This document shows, piece after piece, positions 1 to 8,515 of a DNA stretch of 64,000 nucleotides. A program made the translations under genes and the position numbers. Each line of letters starts with the position of its first letter. Position 1 is the first letter of the stretch. Below the pieces are notes generated by a model. It did not search any database. It saw nothing but the letters and a program-made list of their open reading frames with translations, and had not been told where the DNA came from. The stretch comes from Nostoc sp. TH1S01 (GTDB lineage: Bacteria > Cyanobacteriota > Cyanobacteriia > Cyanobacteriales > Nostocaceae), in assembly GCA_018993265.1 (NCBI GenBank), contig JAGKSW010000011.1:20351-84350 (forward strand). The letters run 5' to 3'.

Positions 1-477
1 TAATGCGACAGGGGCAACATCATCGGTAACAAAGCCATAGCCTTGCGCTAGAAACGCAGCTGAGGTTGAAGATTTTCCTTGACCTGATACTCCCAAAAAA
101 GCAACTGCACCGCCATGAATATTGACTACACTGCCATGTAATACCAACAGTCCTCGCTGATACAGCAAAGTTGCCATCACAGTTCCAACCAAATAGAAGC
201 GAATCAGTAGGTCAGAGGCATTTTGTGCGGGAACCACTACAATCTTGTTTCCACTCTGCACTAGAAAAACTGCCACTTCTTTGATGTAAACAATCGATTC
301 TTCAAGAGAGATTTTGAGACCCCAAGGGTAGTTGAGTGCTTCTTCTGGCAAATAATCAATTGCTGTGTGGTCGTTGTCTAGATGAACGGTGACATCACAT
401 CCTCTTTGACCTGGAATGAATTCTGGTATAGGTATCTCAGACTGGATGCAAATACCATAGGCTAAGTAAGAAAACAA
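1..477 (-). CDS. HPr-kinase-like protein of lasso cluster (partial)
   Basis: The reading frame is open from a TTG at 477 to the window edge, 159 codons without a stop; the C-terminus lies outside. An AAAGGA Shine-Dalgarno-like sequence lies about 8 bases before the TTG, and no in-frame ATG is available. The protein contains a P-loop G-V-S-G-Q-G-K-S-S around residues 137-145, followed by F-V-T-D-D-V, the arrangement of the HPr kinase/phosphorylase C-terminal fold. Such homologues are common in lasso clusters; in the paeninodin pathway the kinase phosphorylates the C-terminal serine of the precursor. It is the last visible gene after the precursor, which here also ends in serine. Role in tailoring is inference; family assignment is fairly firm. 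Confidence 0.75.
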   Translation of the reverse strand, partial: MFSYLAYGICIQSEIPIPEFIPGQRGCDVTVHLDNDHTAIDYLPEEALNYPWGLKISLEESIVYIKEVAVFLVQSGNKIVVVPAQNASDLLIRFYLVGTVMATLLYQRGLLVLHGSVVNIHGGAVAFLGVSGQGKSSTSAAFLAQGYGFVTDDVAPVAL

Positions 478-677
478 GTTAAATTTCCTTTATTTAATAG
501 TGTGTTTGGTATTCAGAGCAAGAGTAGCTAATTTGCAAAAACAATCAGATAGATGGCTGAGAGCTTCAAAATCCTGCATCTCTAAAGAATGTTAATTTGT
601 TGCCAATATTTTTTGAATTACTAATATTAAGTAAGATAATTAGAAAATAGCCAGTTGTTAATTGGTACTTTTGGTAA

Positions 678-749
678 GAAGAAATATTAACTTTATTAAC
701 TTTTATTTAGTTTGAAGAAATATTAACTTTATTAACTTTTATTTAGTTT
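678..749. repeat. 36-bp perfect tandem duplication
   Basis: Two identical AT-rich 36-bp copies lie head to tail at 678-713 and 714-749, each containing ATTAACTTTATTAAC. Identity of the copies suggests a recent duplication. The location between the precursor and kinase genes means it changes only their spacing. Confidence 0.9.
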
Positions 750-829
750 ATAAAACCTAAAAAATCAAATGCCCAGTCATGCCAATAATTTAGAAATCAG
801 ATTTGATTCCTGAAAACATCTAAGTAAAA

Positions 830-908
830 GTAGGGTGTATTCAGCTTGAGCCATAACGCACTAAAAGCTTTAGTTTAGGTGTGTTAAGCTGACGCTCACA
901 CACCCTAC
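830..908. repeat. MITE-like hairpin, GTAGGGTGT ends
   Basis: The outer arms GTAGGGTGT (830-838) and ACACCCTAC (900-908) are perfect inverted repeats, with inner complementary arms TCAGCTT/AAGCTGA. The 79-bp size and lack of an ORF fit a small non-autonomous repeat. Related GTTAGGCG hairpins occur at 37024-37085 and 43016-43083. Confidence 0.6.
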
Positions 909-1060
909 ATGTATTTCAAAAATCAAATATGATTGCTATGGGTGAATAGCTCTGAGATAAGTCAAAGTTTTCGCTGTAACTAGTTTATAGAGTCCAGGCT
1001 GTAAACCAGTCATAGCAATGTCTGTGTCTTAACTTAGTACTATTCTACAGATAGGTAGTT

Positions 1061-1216
1061 TTAGCTACCAACTGGTACAATGCCGCCTCCAATAGGAGTA
1101 AGATCCACTTGTACGTTCAGAGCATCGCTTGAGCCGAGTTGTTTTACCCGTCCCTGAGTCAAGGTTTCAACGGCACCGTATACTGTCAACTCTGGTGTAT
1201 TCCAAGATTTCTTCAT
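1061..1216 (-). CDS. lasso-type RiPP precursor peptide
   Basis: A 51-residue peptide starting at ATG 1216, preceded by AAGGAG nine bases upstream; an upstream TTG at 1255 would add 13 residues but lacks such a site. The leader has W5-N-T-P8-E-L10-T-V-Y-G14, a variant of the Y-x2-P-x-L-x3-G motif bound by the RRE protein, and a Thr20-Gln21-Gly22 stretch resembling the usual penultimate-threonine cleavage site. The putative core runs from Gly22 to Ser51 and is rich in Gly, Val and Pro. Acidic residues are only Asp31 and Asp38, so from Gly22 none sits at ring positions 7-9. The gene lies 218 bases downstream of the cyclase gene. Precursor role is strongly supported by context; the exact core is not. 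Confidence 0.85.
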   Translation of the reverse strand: MKKSWNTPELTVYGAVETLTQGRVKQLGSSDALNVQVDLTPIGGGIVPVGS

Positions 1217-1434
1217 TTTTTCATTCTCCTTGTATGGGATTAATTCTTCAGACAAGCTGAAGGCATTTAACTGTGGTTTAAATGCTTAAATAATAATTCC
1301 TATATATTGAGACCCAGGCTAATGCCAAATAAGCTTTAAGTTAAAAAATTCCAATAAATAAATTCGGCTAGTTGCCAATAACAACTAAAAAGTTAGTTAC
1401 CATCAAGCGAACTATATTTATCTGCGGTTAGGTT

Positions 1435-3342
1435 TTACCTAGCAGTAAAATTCGACTGACTCAACCAAAGAGCTAAAGTAACTCCAGAAAGTATATGCAA
1501 AGAATCCTCTTTACTTTGCGGAAATTGAGAATAGTGATCATAGGCAGCACGTAAGAATGGTAGATTCACATAAGGTTCAATAGATTGTGGTTGGTTGATC
1601 ACATGTTCTACAGTTTCTCTCCAGTCCTCCAAAAAACGCCGTTGAAAGTTAAAACTAAGGTTCCCTTTGCTGACTCGCTGCTGAATCTTTGGGGGAAGAA
1701 TATCTGTCATCGCATTGCGGAGAATAGCTCTCGAAAAACCATTACTAAACTTTTGATTTGAGGGTAGAGACAGGCAAAATTCCATGAGTCGCCGATCGAA
1801 AAATGGATAGCGCCCTTCTAGGGAATATTTTGCAGTTGTCTTATCAGTCATCTCTAAGATGTAAGGATATTGACCAGTAGTTAGACTTTGCCAGTGTTGT
1901 TGCTTGCTAGTCAAAGTTAAAGCTGGCTGGTGACTCAGGAGTTTTTGAGTATGTTCTGCTAACTTGATTCGCTGGGCAAAAGCTGGGTTAATCAGCTGAC
2001 TATTTACATTTGTTTTCCTCCCGTACTTCAGTAATCCTTGCCCTAATTGCCTAGCAGGTTCTATTAATACAGGACTAACGCAATTTGCCCAAAACAATTG
2101 ACGACGTGATACTCGAAATCTTCGCCCTGTAGCCGTGATTTCCTGCATCAGAGTCAGCCAACGGCCTGTATAGAATAGCTCTGTCAAATAAAGCCATCCG
2201 TGGCAAACTGTACTGTCACCGTCCACACCGTCCAAGAAAACTCGAACGTTATTTTGATGAGCGCATTCATACATTCCCTGATGAATGTACAAATTGGGAG
2301 CTAAAATCGGTTCTTCTTCCCGCCAAAGAAGGTCAATTAAAGGAGTCAGCAGGTCAGCACGCACATCATGAGCCTGAAATCCTCCCAGAGTTTTGACTGC
2401 ATCCATATAGGGACGCTCATCAATCCAGCGCCGATCCGACTCTGGCAGAGTCGGAAAAATCGCTGAGAAAGTATGCAGCTGTTGATTCCCCGATTTAGCC
2501 AGTAGCTGGCGTGCTGTACAGGCTATTGATGAAGAATCTAATCCTCCACTTAACGTTGAGCCAATGGGGAAGGCACTCCGCAGACGACAGCGCACTGCTT
2601 CTGTGAAAACTTCCCGAAACGCTTCAGTATACTCCTGATCGGAATTCAGGCGCAGTTCGCGCTTGGGGTCTAGCGCCCAATAAGATTGCATCTGCATCTT
2701 TTGGGTGCTCCTAATTGTTAAATAATGCGCCGCAGGTAATCGGAATATTTCTTGATAGAAAGTAGTCTCCTGATCTTCCAACAACCCTTCTATATAATAT
2801 GCAACTTGAAGTTCATTCAATTGGCGCGGCACTTCTTTGATGCTGAAAAGAGCTTTGATTTCTGAGGCGAAAACAAAAACTCGATTTGAGCAATAGTAGT
2901 AGAAGGGCTTAACCCCCATGTGGTCTCTGGCACAAAAGAGCTTTTGCTGCCGTTCATCCCAGATAGCAAAGGCAAAGTCACCTATTAATTTCTCTGGACA
3001 TCGCTCACCCCACTTTTCGTAAGCAGCTAAAATTAGCTGGCTATCTGTAATTTTCTCGGCTGGGTGGTCAGTAAGACTAAGCGCAGAGATGAGTTCATCT
3101 CGGTTATCAATTCGAGCATCGGCCGTGATCACCAAATTACCTGTTCGGTCAACTAGGGGTAGTTTCTCTAGCAAAGATTCTGGTGTAGTCCACAACATTC
3201 GATGTCCGAGACCAACAGACCCGCCGTACCAAACATCGGCTCCATCTGGCCCCCGATGAGCCAGAATGTCCACCATTTGCCGGATACTTTCTGGCTCTAC
3301 TGGTCTAGCATCAAGGTAGTAAATACCTAAAATACCACTCAT
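1435..3342 (-). CDS. lasso cyclase, asparagine synthase-like
   Basis: A 635-residue asparagine synthetase B homologue. Residues 1-210 are an N-terminal Ntn-type glutaminase-like domain, but residue 2 is Ser where glutamine-hydrolysing enzymes have the catalytic Cys, so ammonia release from glutamine is unlikely. The ATP-pyrophosphatase domain carries S-G-G-L-D-S at 265-270. In lasso biosynthesis this enzyme adenylates an Asp/Glu side chain of the precursor and closes the macrolactam. The ATG overlaps the stop of the leader peptidase gene by 4 bases (ATGA), implying translational coupling. With B1 and B2 proteins and a precursor next door, lasso cyclase (McjC type) is favoured over primary asparagine synthesis. 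Confidence 0.9.
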   Translation of the reverse strand: MSGILGIYYLDARPVEPESIRQMVDILAHRGPDGADVWYGGSVGLGHRMLWTTPESLLEKLPLVDRTGNLVITADARIDNRDELISALSLTDHPAEKITDSQLILAAYEKWGERCPEKLIGDFAFAIWDERQQKLFCARDHMGVKPFYYYCSNRVFVFASEIKALFSIKEVPRQLNELQVAYYIEGLLEDQETTFYQEIFRLPAAHYLTIRSTQKMQMQSYWALDPKRELRLNSDQEYTEAFREVFTEAVRCRLRSAFPIGSTLSGGLDSSSIACTARQLLAKSGNQQLHTFSAIFPTLPESDRRWIDERPYMDAVKTLGGFQAHDVRADLLTPLIDLLWREEEPILAPNLYIHQGMYECAHQNNVRVFLDGVDGDSTVCHGWLYLTELFYTGRWLTLMQEITATGRRFRVSRRQLFWANCVSPVLIEPARQLGQGLLKYGRKTNVNSQLINPAFAQRIKLAEHTQKLLSHQPALTLTSKQQHWQSLTTGQYPYILEMTDKTTAKYSLEGRYPFFDRRLMEFCLSLPSNQKFSNGFSRAILRNAMTDILPPKIQQRVSKGNLSFNFQRRFLEDWRETVEHVINQPQSIEPYVNLPFLRAAYDHYSQFPQSKEDSLHILSGVTLALWLSQSNFTAR

Positions 3343-3788
3343 AGTCTTTCGGCTCCTTCAACAGGTGGCAATGGAGTAAAGCTGGAAAGGTCTCTGAGAT
3401 AACCAATTACTACCTTTCCTTGACTTTCGACCCACGCATGAGCTTCTAGCTCACCTCCCTCTTTCTTAGCAACGCCAATTCTGAGTTCGGGGGAGTAGCC
3501 ATACCTCTTCATGAGTACTTGTGTTGTGAAAGCACGGGCCAGACACTTGACACCACCAGGCATATAACGACTACTCAAATCTACTGCTTTGACAATTTTG
3601 TCTAAATCAGTTCGGTCTACTGGTTGAGGCTTTACCCTTACTTGGCTAATTGCAGATAATATTTGCCATAAGCGTTTAAAAGGTAACAACCACAAACCTA
3701 ATCTGACCAATGTGAGCAAAATAAATGTACTGATCAATAGGTGGCGATCGCTGTGTGTAAGATTAAGAAACTTACGCAACCGCTTCAT
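3339..3788 (-). CDS. lasso leader peptidase (B2, transglutaminase-like)
   Basis: A 149-residue protein of the lasso-peptide B2 / PF13471 transglutaminase-like family. It cleaves the leader from the precursor. The papain-like triad is visible as Cys82 (G-G-V-K-C), His117 (E-A-H-A-W-V) and Asp133 (Y-L-R-D-L). The N-terminal 50 residues are hydrophobic and basic and may touch the membrane. Its start overlaps the RRE gene by 17 bases and its stop overlaps the cyclase start by 4, so the three genes form a tight operon. Confidence 0.92.
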   Translation of the reverse strand: MKRLRKFLNLTHSDRHLLISTFILLTLVRLGLWLLPFKRLWQILSAISQVRVKPQPVDRTDLDKIVKAVDLSSRYMPGGVKCLARAFTTQVLMKRYGYSPELRIGVAKKEGGELEAHAWVESQGKVVIGYLRDLSSFTPLPPVEGAERL

Positions 3789-4062
3789 CGCTAACCTCGA
3801 TTAATCCTTCAGTCTCCAGTTTTTGGAGTATTGCCAACACTTCGCGATCGCACTGCTCTGGCTCAACTTCATATTCTACTAAAAGAGCATCCTGAATTTC
3901 ACTGATAGTCCTTGGCTGCTGAATCAGATTCCAGATGCTAGCACCCACAGTATTTAGTCCGTAATAAGTCCCAGACTTAAGGTTGAGAATAACGGCCTCT
4001 CCTGCTAAATCAGACGATGTTTGTTCTTTTACCGCTACTACTCTTGAATGCCCTGTAACCAT
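3772..4062 (-). CDS. PqqD-like RRE protein (lasso B1)
   Basis: A 96-residue stand-alone RiPP recognition element of the PqqD fold. Visible features are the L-N-L-K-S-G-T-Y-Y-G-L-N strand-turn and the following V-G-A-S-I-W-N-L-I helix, then a C-terminal winged-helix-like segment. Such proteins bind the leader peptide and deliver it to the B2 peptidase and the cyclase. It is the first gene of the visible lasso operon. Length and motif match split-B systems, where the RRE and peptidase are separate. Confidence 0.9.
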   Translation of the reverse strand: MVTGHSRVVAVKEQTSSDLAGEAVILNLKSGTYYGLNTVGASIWNLIQQPRTISEIQDALLVEYEVEPEQCDREVLAILQKLETEGLIEVSDEAVA

Positions 4063-4853
4063 ACGCTACAAACTCTTGGTAATAAATATTAAAAAATTTC
4101 GCTGACACTATTAAGTAAGGCTTTAACTAAAATCCAGCGAACAATAGGAGTTAAGTTTAAAGACTTACGCAACTGTTGTATGAACTTACCAAACAAAAGA
4201 CAAATCTGCATTTCAGCTATTTTTGGCTAAATTACAGCTTTAAAACAGCTTGAAGCTTGTTTTTTTAATTTTTACTTTTGTTAATTTAATCTAAATATTT
4301 ATTTATCACTATTTCTATTTCAGGCTGATGCCCGACAAATATCTTTATATAATCTTCAAAATTTGAATTTAAGTAAAATATAATACGAAGTTAAATTTTA
4401 CATAAACTAAACTTTAACCTCTACATATAAATATTTATTACACTAATGTAATGATGTAATCCTTGATGAAATTTCGTTGCTTTATTAGCAAAAACGCGTT
4501 TCTTACTGGCGCTATCAATCATTATGTGATATGGCTTGTTACCCTAAATAGATAATTAAATTTTATTAGTATAAGCCAACGATATTTTTACGTAAGCAAA
4601 AATCAAGTTCATAAAAGCTTAATAAAGTGTTATTAAGCATAACAATAAGGTAATAATATACATTAACAAAACTTAATCTCATTGCCAACGGAAGTATAAA
4701 CATTGTCTGTTAATACCTGTATGGACGTGAAAGGGTATAGGGTGTAAGGATTTTGAATACCTATAACCATATACCCTTTGTATTTTGTTAATGGAAATCT
4801 ATGATGATCGTCTTTTGAGCTATGTTAAGTATATTTGCAGAGGAAAGCCCAGA
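4063..4853. other. AT-rich intergenic region upstream of lasso operon
   Basis: About 790 bases without a supported gene, very AT-rich between 4250 and 4680. It must contain the lasso operon promoter. Near 4730-4780 an imperfect inverted repeat (AAAGGGTAT ... ATACCCTTT) lies downstream of the minus-strand thioesterase gene's upstream neighbour region and may act as a terminator-like hairpin for that gene. Confidence 0.5.
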
Positions 4854-5351
4854 TTAATTACCATGTAATGCAGAAACTTTAGCCAGTGCATCCTTAACAT
4901 TTGCAGGTAGCTGACGCATAATCTTACCTCTTTCTCGATCTAATGCTACTAAGGTCACTTTAGCGGTGACATATAATTGCTGTCCATCAACAGAAACAAT
5001 TGCATAATCCCAGTTAATCCGAACACCAGTCACTTCCGTCATCCGAGTTTTAACTACAGCTTGCATACCCAATTGAATTGAGCGGTGATAGCGCACTGAA
5101 AGTTCCACAACTGGTAAATCACAGCCTAGTGCTACTAAATCAGCGAATTCAATCCCGATAGAGCGCAAACACTCTACCCGCGCTTCTTCCATCCAAGTCA
5201 GATAAGTACCATGCCAGACAATACCTGCATAGTCAGTATGATGGGGTTGCACTCTAATCGGATATTCAAACCAACTCTCAAAAGCACGACTATCTGTAAC
5301 TTCAATAGCATCGGTTGGTGGTAGTGCTGGGTTTGGTTGTGATTCAGACAT
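4854..5351 (-). CDS. hotdog-fold acyl-CoA thioesterase
   Basis: A 165-residue 4-hydroxybenzoyl-CoA thioesterase/YbgC-type protein. The core begins near residue 29 and shows V-Q-P-H-H-T-D-Y-A-G-I-V-W-H-G-T-Y, with the family's active-site aspartate in H-T-D-Y and the following long helix W-M-E-E-A-R. It hydrolyses an acyl-CoA thioester; in cyanobacteria a related enzyme acts on 1,4-dihydroxy-2-naphthoyl-CoA in phylloquinone synthesis, but substrate cannot be decided here. The first 25 residues are a low-complexity extension. It stands alone, with long spacers on both sides. Confidence 0.8.
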   Translation of the reverse strand: MSESQPNPALPPTDAIEVTDSRAFESWFEYPIRVQPHHTDYAGIVWHGTYLTWMEEARVECLRSIGIEFADLVALGCDLPVVELSVRYHRSIQLGMQAVVKTRMTEVTGVRINWDYAIVSVDGQQLYVTAKVTLVALDRERGKIMRQLPANVKDALAKVSALHGN

Positions 5352-5837
5352 TTTCCAGTGTGTGACTAACTACGGTTTTCCACCTCTGGAATATCACAAA
5401 AATGCGACATCTACGCCAAAAGACTGCCAAAATCATCTTGCGATCGCCCAGCATAATTTGAATCACCATCAGCCACAATATATCTCAGTGGCCTAAGCCC
5501 GATATCACAGATGCAGCAGCCAACAATTAAATAATATTAAACTCACCTAGAACAATGACATCACCAATATTTCTTGCTTGATCAAGTCGCAATCTTGTTC
5601 AATCACTATCGCAGATGCACAAAATCTGAAAAATTGTTTCTATCTTAGTTTATAGACACCAGACATTTCACAACCTAGCCATTCACCAATCTATATAAGG
5701 TAATGGTGAATAGGTAATGGGGGATGAATAACCCTACCACAATTACCAATTACCAATTACCGATTACCAGTGAGCATTGTTAATGAGCAATTTATTCTCC
5801 GAGTTTGTTTGAAAAAAACCATCAGATCCAGGAATCC
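5352..5837. other. intergenic region with ATTACC spacer repeats
   Basis: No gene supported. Around 5696-5770 there are degenerate short tandem copies related to ATTACCAATTACC, with the complementary GGTAATGGTGAATAGG just before, so the stretch can fold back on itself. This is the common spacer-repeat type of heterocystous cyanobacteria. Confidence 0.55.
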
Positions 5838-6182
5838 TTAACTCTTTTTGGCTAAGGCCTTAGCACTTGCATAAGCTGGTGCAGACTGCTTCACAAGATT
5901 TGCCAGTTCTTGTAACTGGTTAATTGCTTCTGCTCCTTCTAACTTCATTAATTCACGGTCATCCCGCATTTCTGTCCAAGTAATTCCATAATCGGATACT
6001 AAAAATCGAATCAGGTGGTTATTTCCCAGGCTCACCATAAACGAAGCACTATTCATTTGATCGCCACAGGTATAACAAGACGCAGGATAACCGCGTCGTT
6101 CTAGTACAATTGCCAAGGCTTGTAGGTTCATTACCAAGTCTTGAACGAATTGTCGATGTTGATGCGCTAGTCTTAGAAACAC
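5838..6182 (-). CDS. DUF1815 family protein
   Basis: A 114-residue soluble protein that I recognise as the cyanobacteria-restricted DUF1815 family from its N-terminus (M-F-L-R-L-A-H-Q-H-R-Q-F-V-Q-D-L) and the Y-G-I-T-W-T-E-M-R-D-D segment. It has one Cys pair, C-Y-T-C, near residue 37. No signal peptide or membrane segment is seen. Function is unknown. It stands alone with a 1.25-kb gene-free region upstream. Confidence 0.8.
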   Translation of the reverse strand: MFLRLAHQHRQFVQDLVMNLQALAIVLERRGYPASCYTCGDQMNSASFMVSLGNNHLIRFLVSDYGITWTEMRDDRELMKLEGAEAINQLQELANLVKQSAPAYASAKALAKKS

Positions 6183-7436
6183 GTTATTCCTCCAGACACC
6201 ACAGTCATTTTAGTTACTTTTATATTTTTTTTAGATTTTCTTACCCACTGGTATTGTAAACTATTCATTACAATTCCCGGATATATTTGCAGTAGTTAAT
6301 TAACTACCTAGCTTAGGGTATGAGATAACTGTTAAGTTTGCCGTATCAAACTATTCAGTTTGCAAGTTTGATCTTTCAGACAGAACTGCAAAAATTATTA
6401 TTTCTTCATGTACTTCTGTCATCAAAGATGGTAGCTAACAGCGAACCGCTTTAAGATTAACCCAAATTTGGTACTAGTCAACCACAGAGAAGCTACGGAT
6501 ATCGTGTTTACCAGCTATGTGTAGCCTAACCCATGAAGGGCAAAAGCTGGAGTACCCTTTAATGTTCTTTACGGCTTTGATTGCTTGGTAAATTAAGGAT
6601 ATCTCCAATTCTCAGTTTGGTATTACCTCAGTGTTGGGTAATAAATTTTTACGCCTCCTAAATAAATCTATGGAGTTTGGTAGAAAAACTTGCAGAGGTT
6701 AGATGCTGAGTTGCAGCAACATTAATAGATTTGCAGAAAATTTTGATACAAAAAGTGTTCTGAGTCACTAAGATAACTTTTTACCCAACTACCTTTAGAC
6801 TCAACCCAGAGAATAACGAAACTCGGAAATGGTATGTTGCCATTTCGCCAGGTTTTGATAAACTTCGGAGATTCTCTGAAATCACCTATTGGCACTCAGG
6901 TAAAATTTTTATGCAACAGGCGATAACGTTTGCTAAATCTGGAATTACCTAATCTCGGTCAGAAAACTTATAAATATGGCCTCTAAGTTTAGAACCAAAG
7001 ATCAAATAAATTATTAACTATACTTATACTCCTTAAACGAGGAGAGATTATTTTTACAGAAATTCTGTTAACCCATATTATTTTAGACTTAGGGTTTGTT
7101 ACTCTAACAATAGTTAGAGATTAATGCAACAAAGCTATGTATAGACAAGGCAGAAAGCAGGGGGTAAAATTTTTACTATTTTTGGTCTTCAAGCTTTCAA
7201 AATGTCCTAATTTATGTGGCTACCACTATATATAGTGAAGTGCTGAGTGCTGAGTGCTGAGTGCTGAGTAGGAACTAAGTATTTTCATGAGTTTCAGCCA
7301 CCAACATAGTCCTAACCTATGCTTCGACTGTTATAACTTGAGCAAATCTTTTTAAGAAAAATTCTATTTTAGAGTGCGATCGCCCGAAATTTTATATTAA
7401 AACTTATTTGTATAATTTTATAAACGATTATAAAGT
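6183..7436. other. 1.25-kb region without recognisable gene
   Basis: Both strands are broken by stops and I recognise no protein remnant, tRNA or known structured RNA. It contains only the AGTGCTG tandem array at 7239-7270 and scattered AT-rich sequence. It could hold the promoter of the DUF1815 gene or an unrecognised small RNA, but nothing in the sequence establishes this. Confidence 0.4.
7239..7270. repeat. heptanucleotide STRR array (AGTGCTG)
   Basis: Four exact consecutive AGTGCTG units followed by AGTA. Copies of the same heptamer recur at 29386-29520, 29589-29612 and 30603-30620. This short tandemly repeated repetitive sequence is characteristic of heterocyst-forming cyanobacteria. 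Confidence 0.9.
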
Positions 7437-7850
7437 TTAACGAGGAAGCACGTCATCAAGACGTAGTTGGAGACGGGGTAAAAGCACAGAATTAATTGCT
7501 TGACTCAGACGGTACTGTGTTTGAATATAAGTATCTTCAACCAGTTGACAGACTGTAAAGGTAGGTTGTTTCGGTTTACCAATAAACGCCATACCAACAA
7601 CATCAGGACGACGAACAGTAGCAGCCTCAGCAAAAGGGTAAATTAGACAGGTGCGAGGAATAAACCAAGGCAGTTTTTCTGTAACTAAGTGACTGCCTAT
7701 TTGGGTTGCAAGTTTGCCACTCACCGTTTCGTGTGGGCCAGTGGATTCCATATCAATTAGTTCTCCATCTGCCAATTCATAGCGAGGATTATCTCGGTAT
7801 TGAGAGAGAAAATCTTCAACAGTCAGGGTTTGCGGCGAGATATATGTCAT
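7437..7850 (-). CDS. Uma2 family protein with internal deletion
   Basis: A 137-residue member of the Uma2 (DUF820) family of PD-(D/E)XK-like nucleases, which are usually about 190 residues. The N-terminal half is normal (Y-E-L-A-D-G-E-L-I-D-M near 25-35, G-P-H-E, then R-P-D-V-V near 93). It then jumps directly to F-I-G-K-P-K-Q-P-T, a segment normally found after the catalytic core. The central strand-helix block with the usual E-V-x-S, D-Y-x-x-K and E-Y-W-I-V-D elements is missing. The frame is intact, so a clean in-frame deletion of roughly 50 residues is likely. Probably inactive. It lies 46 bases after the DUF177 gene. Confidence 0.75.
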   Translation of the reverse strand: MTYISPQTLTVEDFLSQYRDNPRYELADGELIDMESTGPHETVSGKLATQIGSHLVTEKLPWFIPRTCLIYPFAEAATVRRPDVVGMAFIGKPKQPTFTVCQLVEDTYIQTQYRLSQAINSVLLPRLQLRLDDVLPR

Positions 7851-7896
7851 TGTGCTAATTGATTTTCCTTTTACCCTTGGCTACACAAGTTTTGCA

Positions 7897-8403
7897 CTAT
7901 CCAGGGAGTTGCTTTTTCAAAGCTTCTAAGCCAGCCCAACGGCTATCAACAGGCTTCTCTGACTTCTCATCCACACTGGCCAAAATACCTGGACAATTCA
8001 GGTCACACAACTGCCGTTGAGGCATTTCTAAGCACATCTGCTCATACAGCCATTCACTAGGAGAAAAATATCCATTGGGCGACAAAGTTTCTACCAAGTC
8101 TTCCATAGCTACTTCTCGTTCTAGAGGCAAGTCTTGTGGCTGATTAGCTGCCTCATCCAACCAAATAATTTCTTTAGTATTCACCGCTAGACGGTGATTA
8201 TACTGCTGCAAACAGCGGTTACACGTACAAGTAATAATTGTTTCTGCCTGACTGGATACTTCCAGGTAATTGCCTTGGTGCTGTACACGAATACGACCTC
8301 GAACTGGTGTTAACGTTTCTAGTCCAGGCAGAAACTCTTGAACCTGAATTTCCTCTGTCCGCTCCGGGGCTTTAGTTAGCTGCGGAATAAAAATTGCGTC
8401 CAT
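7897..8403 (-). CDS. YceD family (DUF177) protein
   Basis: A 168-residue DUF177/YceD-family protein, linked in other bacteria and plants to 23S rRNA accumulation. It shows the family's Cys clusters: C-T-C-N-R-C near residues 59-64 and a C-terminal C-D-L-N-C-P-G-I near 133-140, plus the D-S-R-W-A-G-L-E-A-L-K end. In many bacteria it precedes rpmF; here it instead follows the rpmH-rnpA-yidC-jag run by 112 bases, so it may share that transcript, which would keep it among ribosome-related genes. Confidence 0.85.
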   Translation of the reverse strand: MDAIFIPQLTKAPERTEEIQVQEFLPGLETLTPVRGRIRVQHQGNYLEVSSQAETIITCTCNRCLQQYNHRLAVNTKEIIWLDEAANQPQDLPLEREVAMEDLVETLSPNGYFSPSEWLYEQMCLEMPQRQLCDLNCPGILASVDEKSEKPVDSRWAGLEALKKQLPG

Positions 8404-8515
8404 AGGATTTGTGAGATATCCTCACTAAAATTTATGTTACCAATCAGCAATTTTGCTGATAATACATCTTTATTTTAGCTCTTAGAACAGTCGCAATTGT
8501 TGACTGGGCGAGCTT

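Larger units (their letters stand above)
478..1060. other. intergenic region with tandem and inverted repeats
   Basis: No supported gene. It holds a perfect 36-bp tandem duplication (678-749) and a hairpin element (830-908), listed separately. The stretch just left of the precursor gene shows no clear rho-independent terminator, so transcription from the lasso genes could continue into the kinase gene. Confidence 0.6.

Noticed and set aside
1217..1255. Upstream TTG start for the lasso precursor
   Set aside because: It adds 13 residues unlike other leaders, and the strong AAGGAG site serves ATG 1216.
7239..7270. Possible CRISPR-like array
   Set aside because: Units are 7 bp and contiguous without spacers; same for the 21-bp array at 44968.
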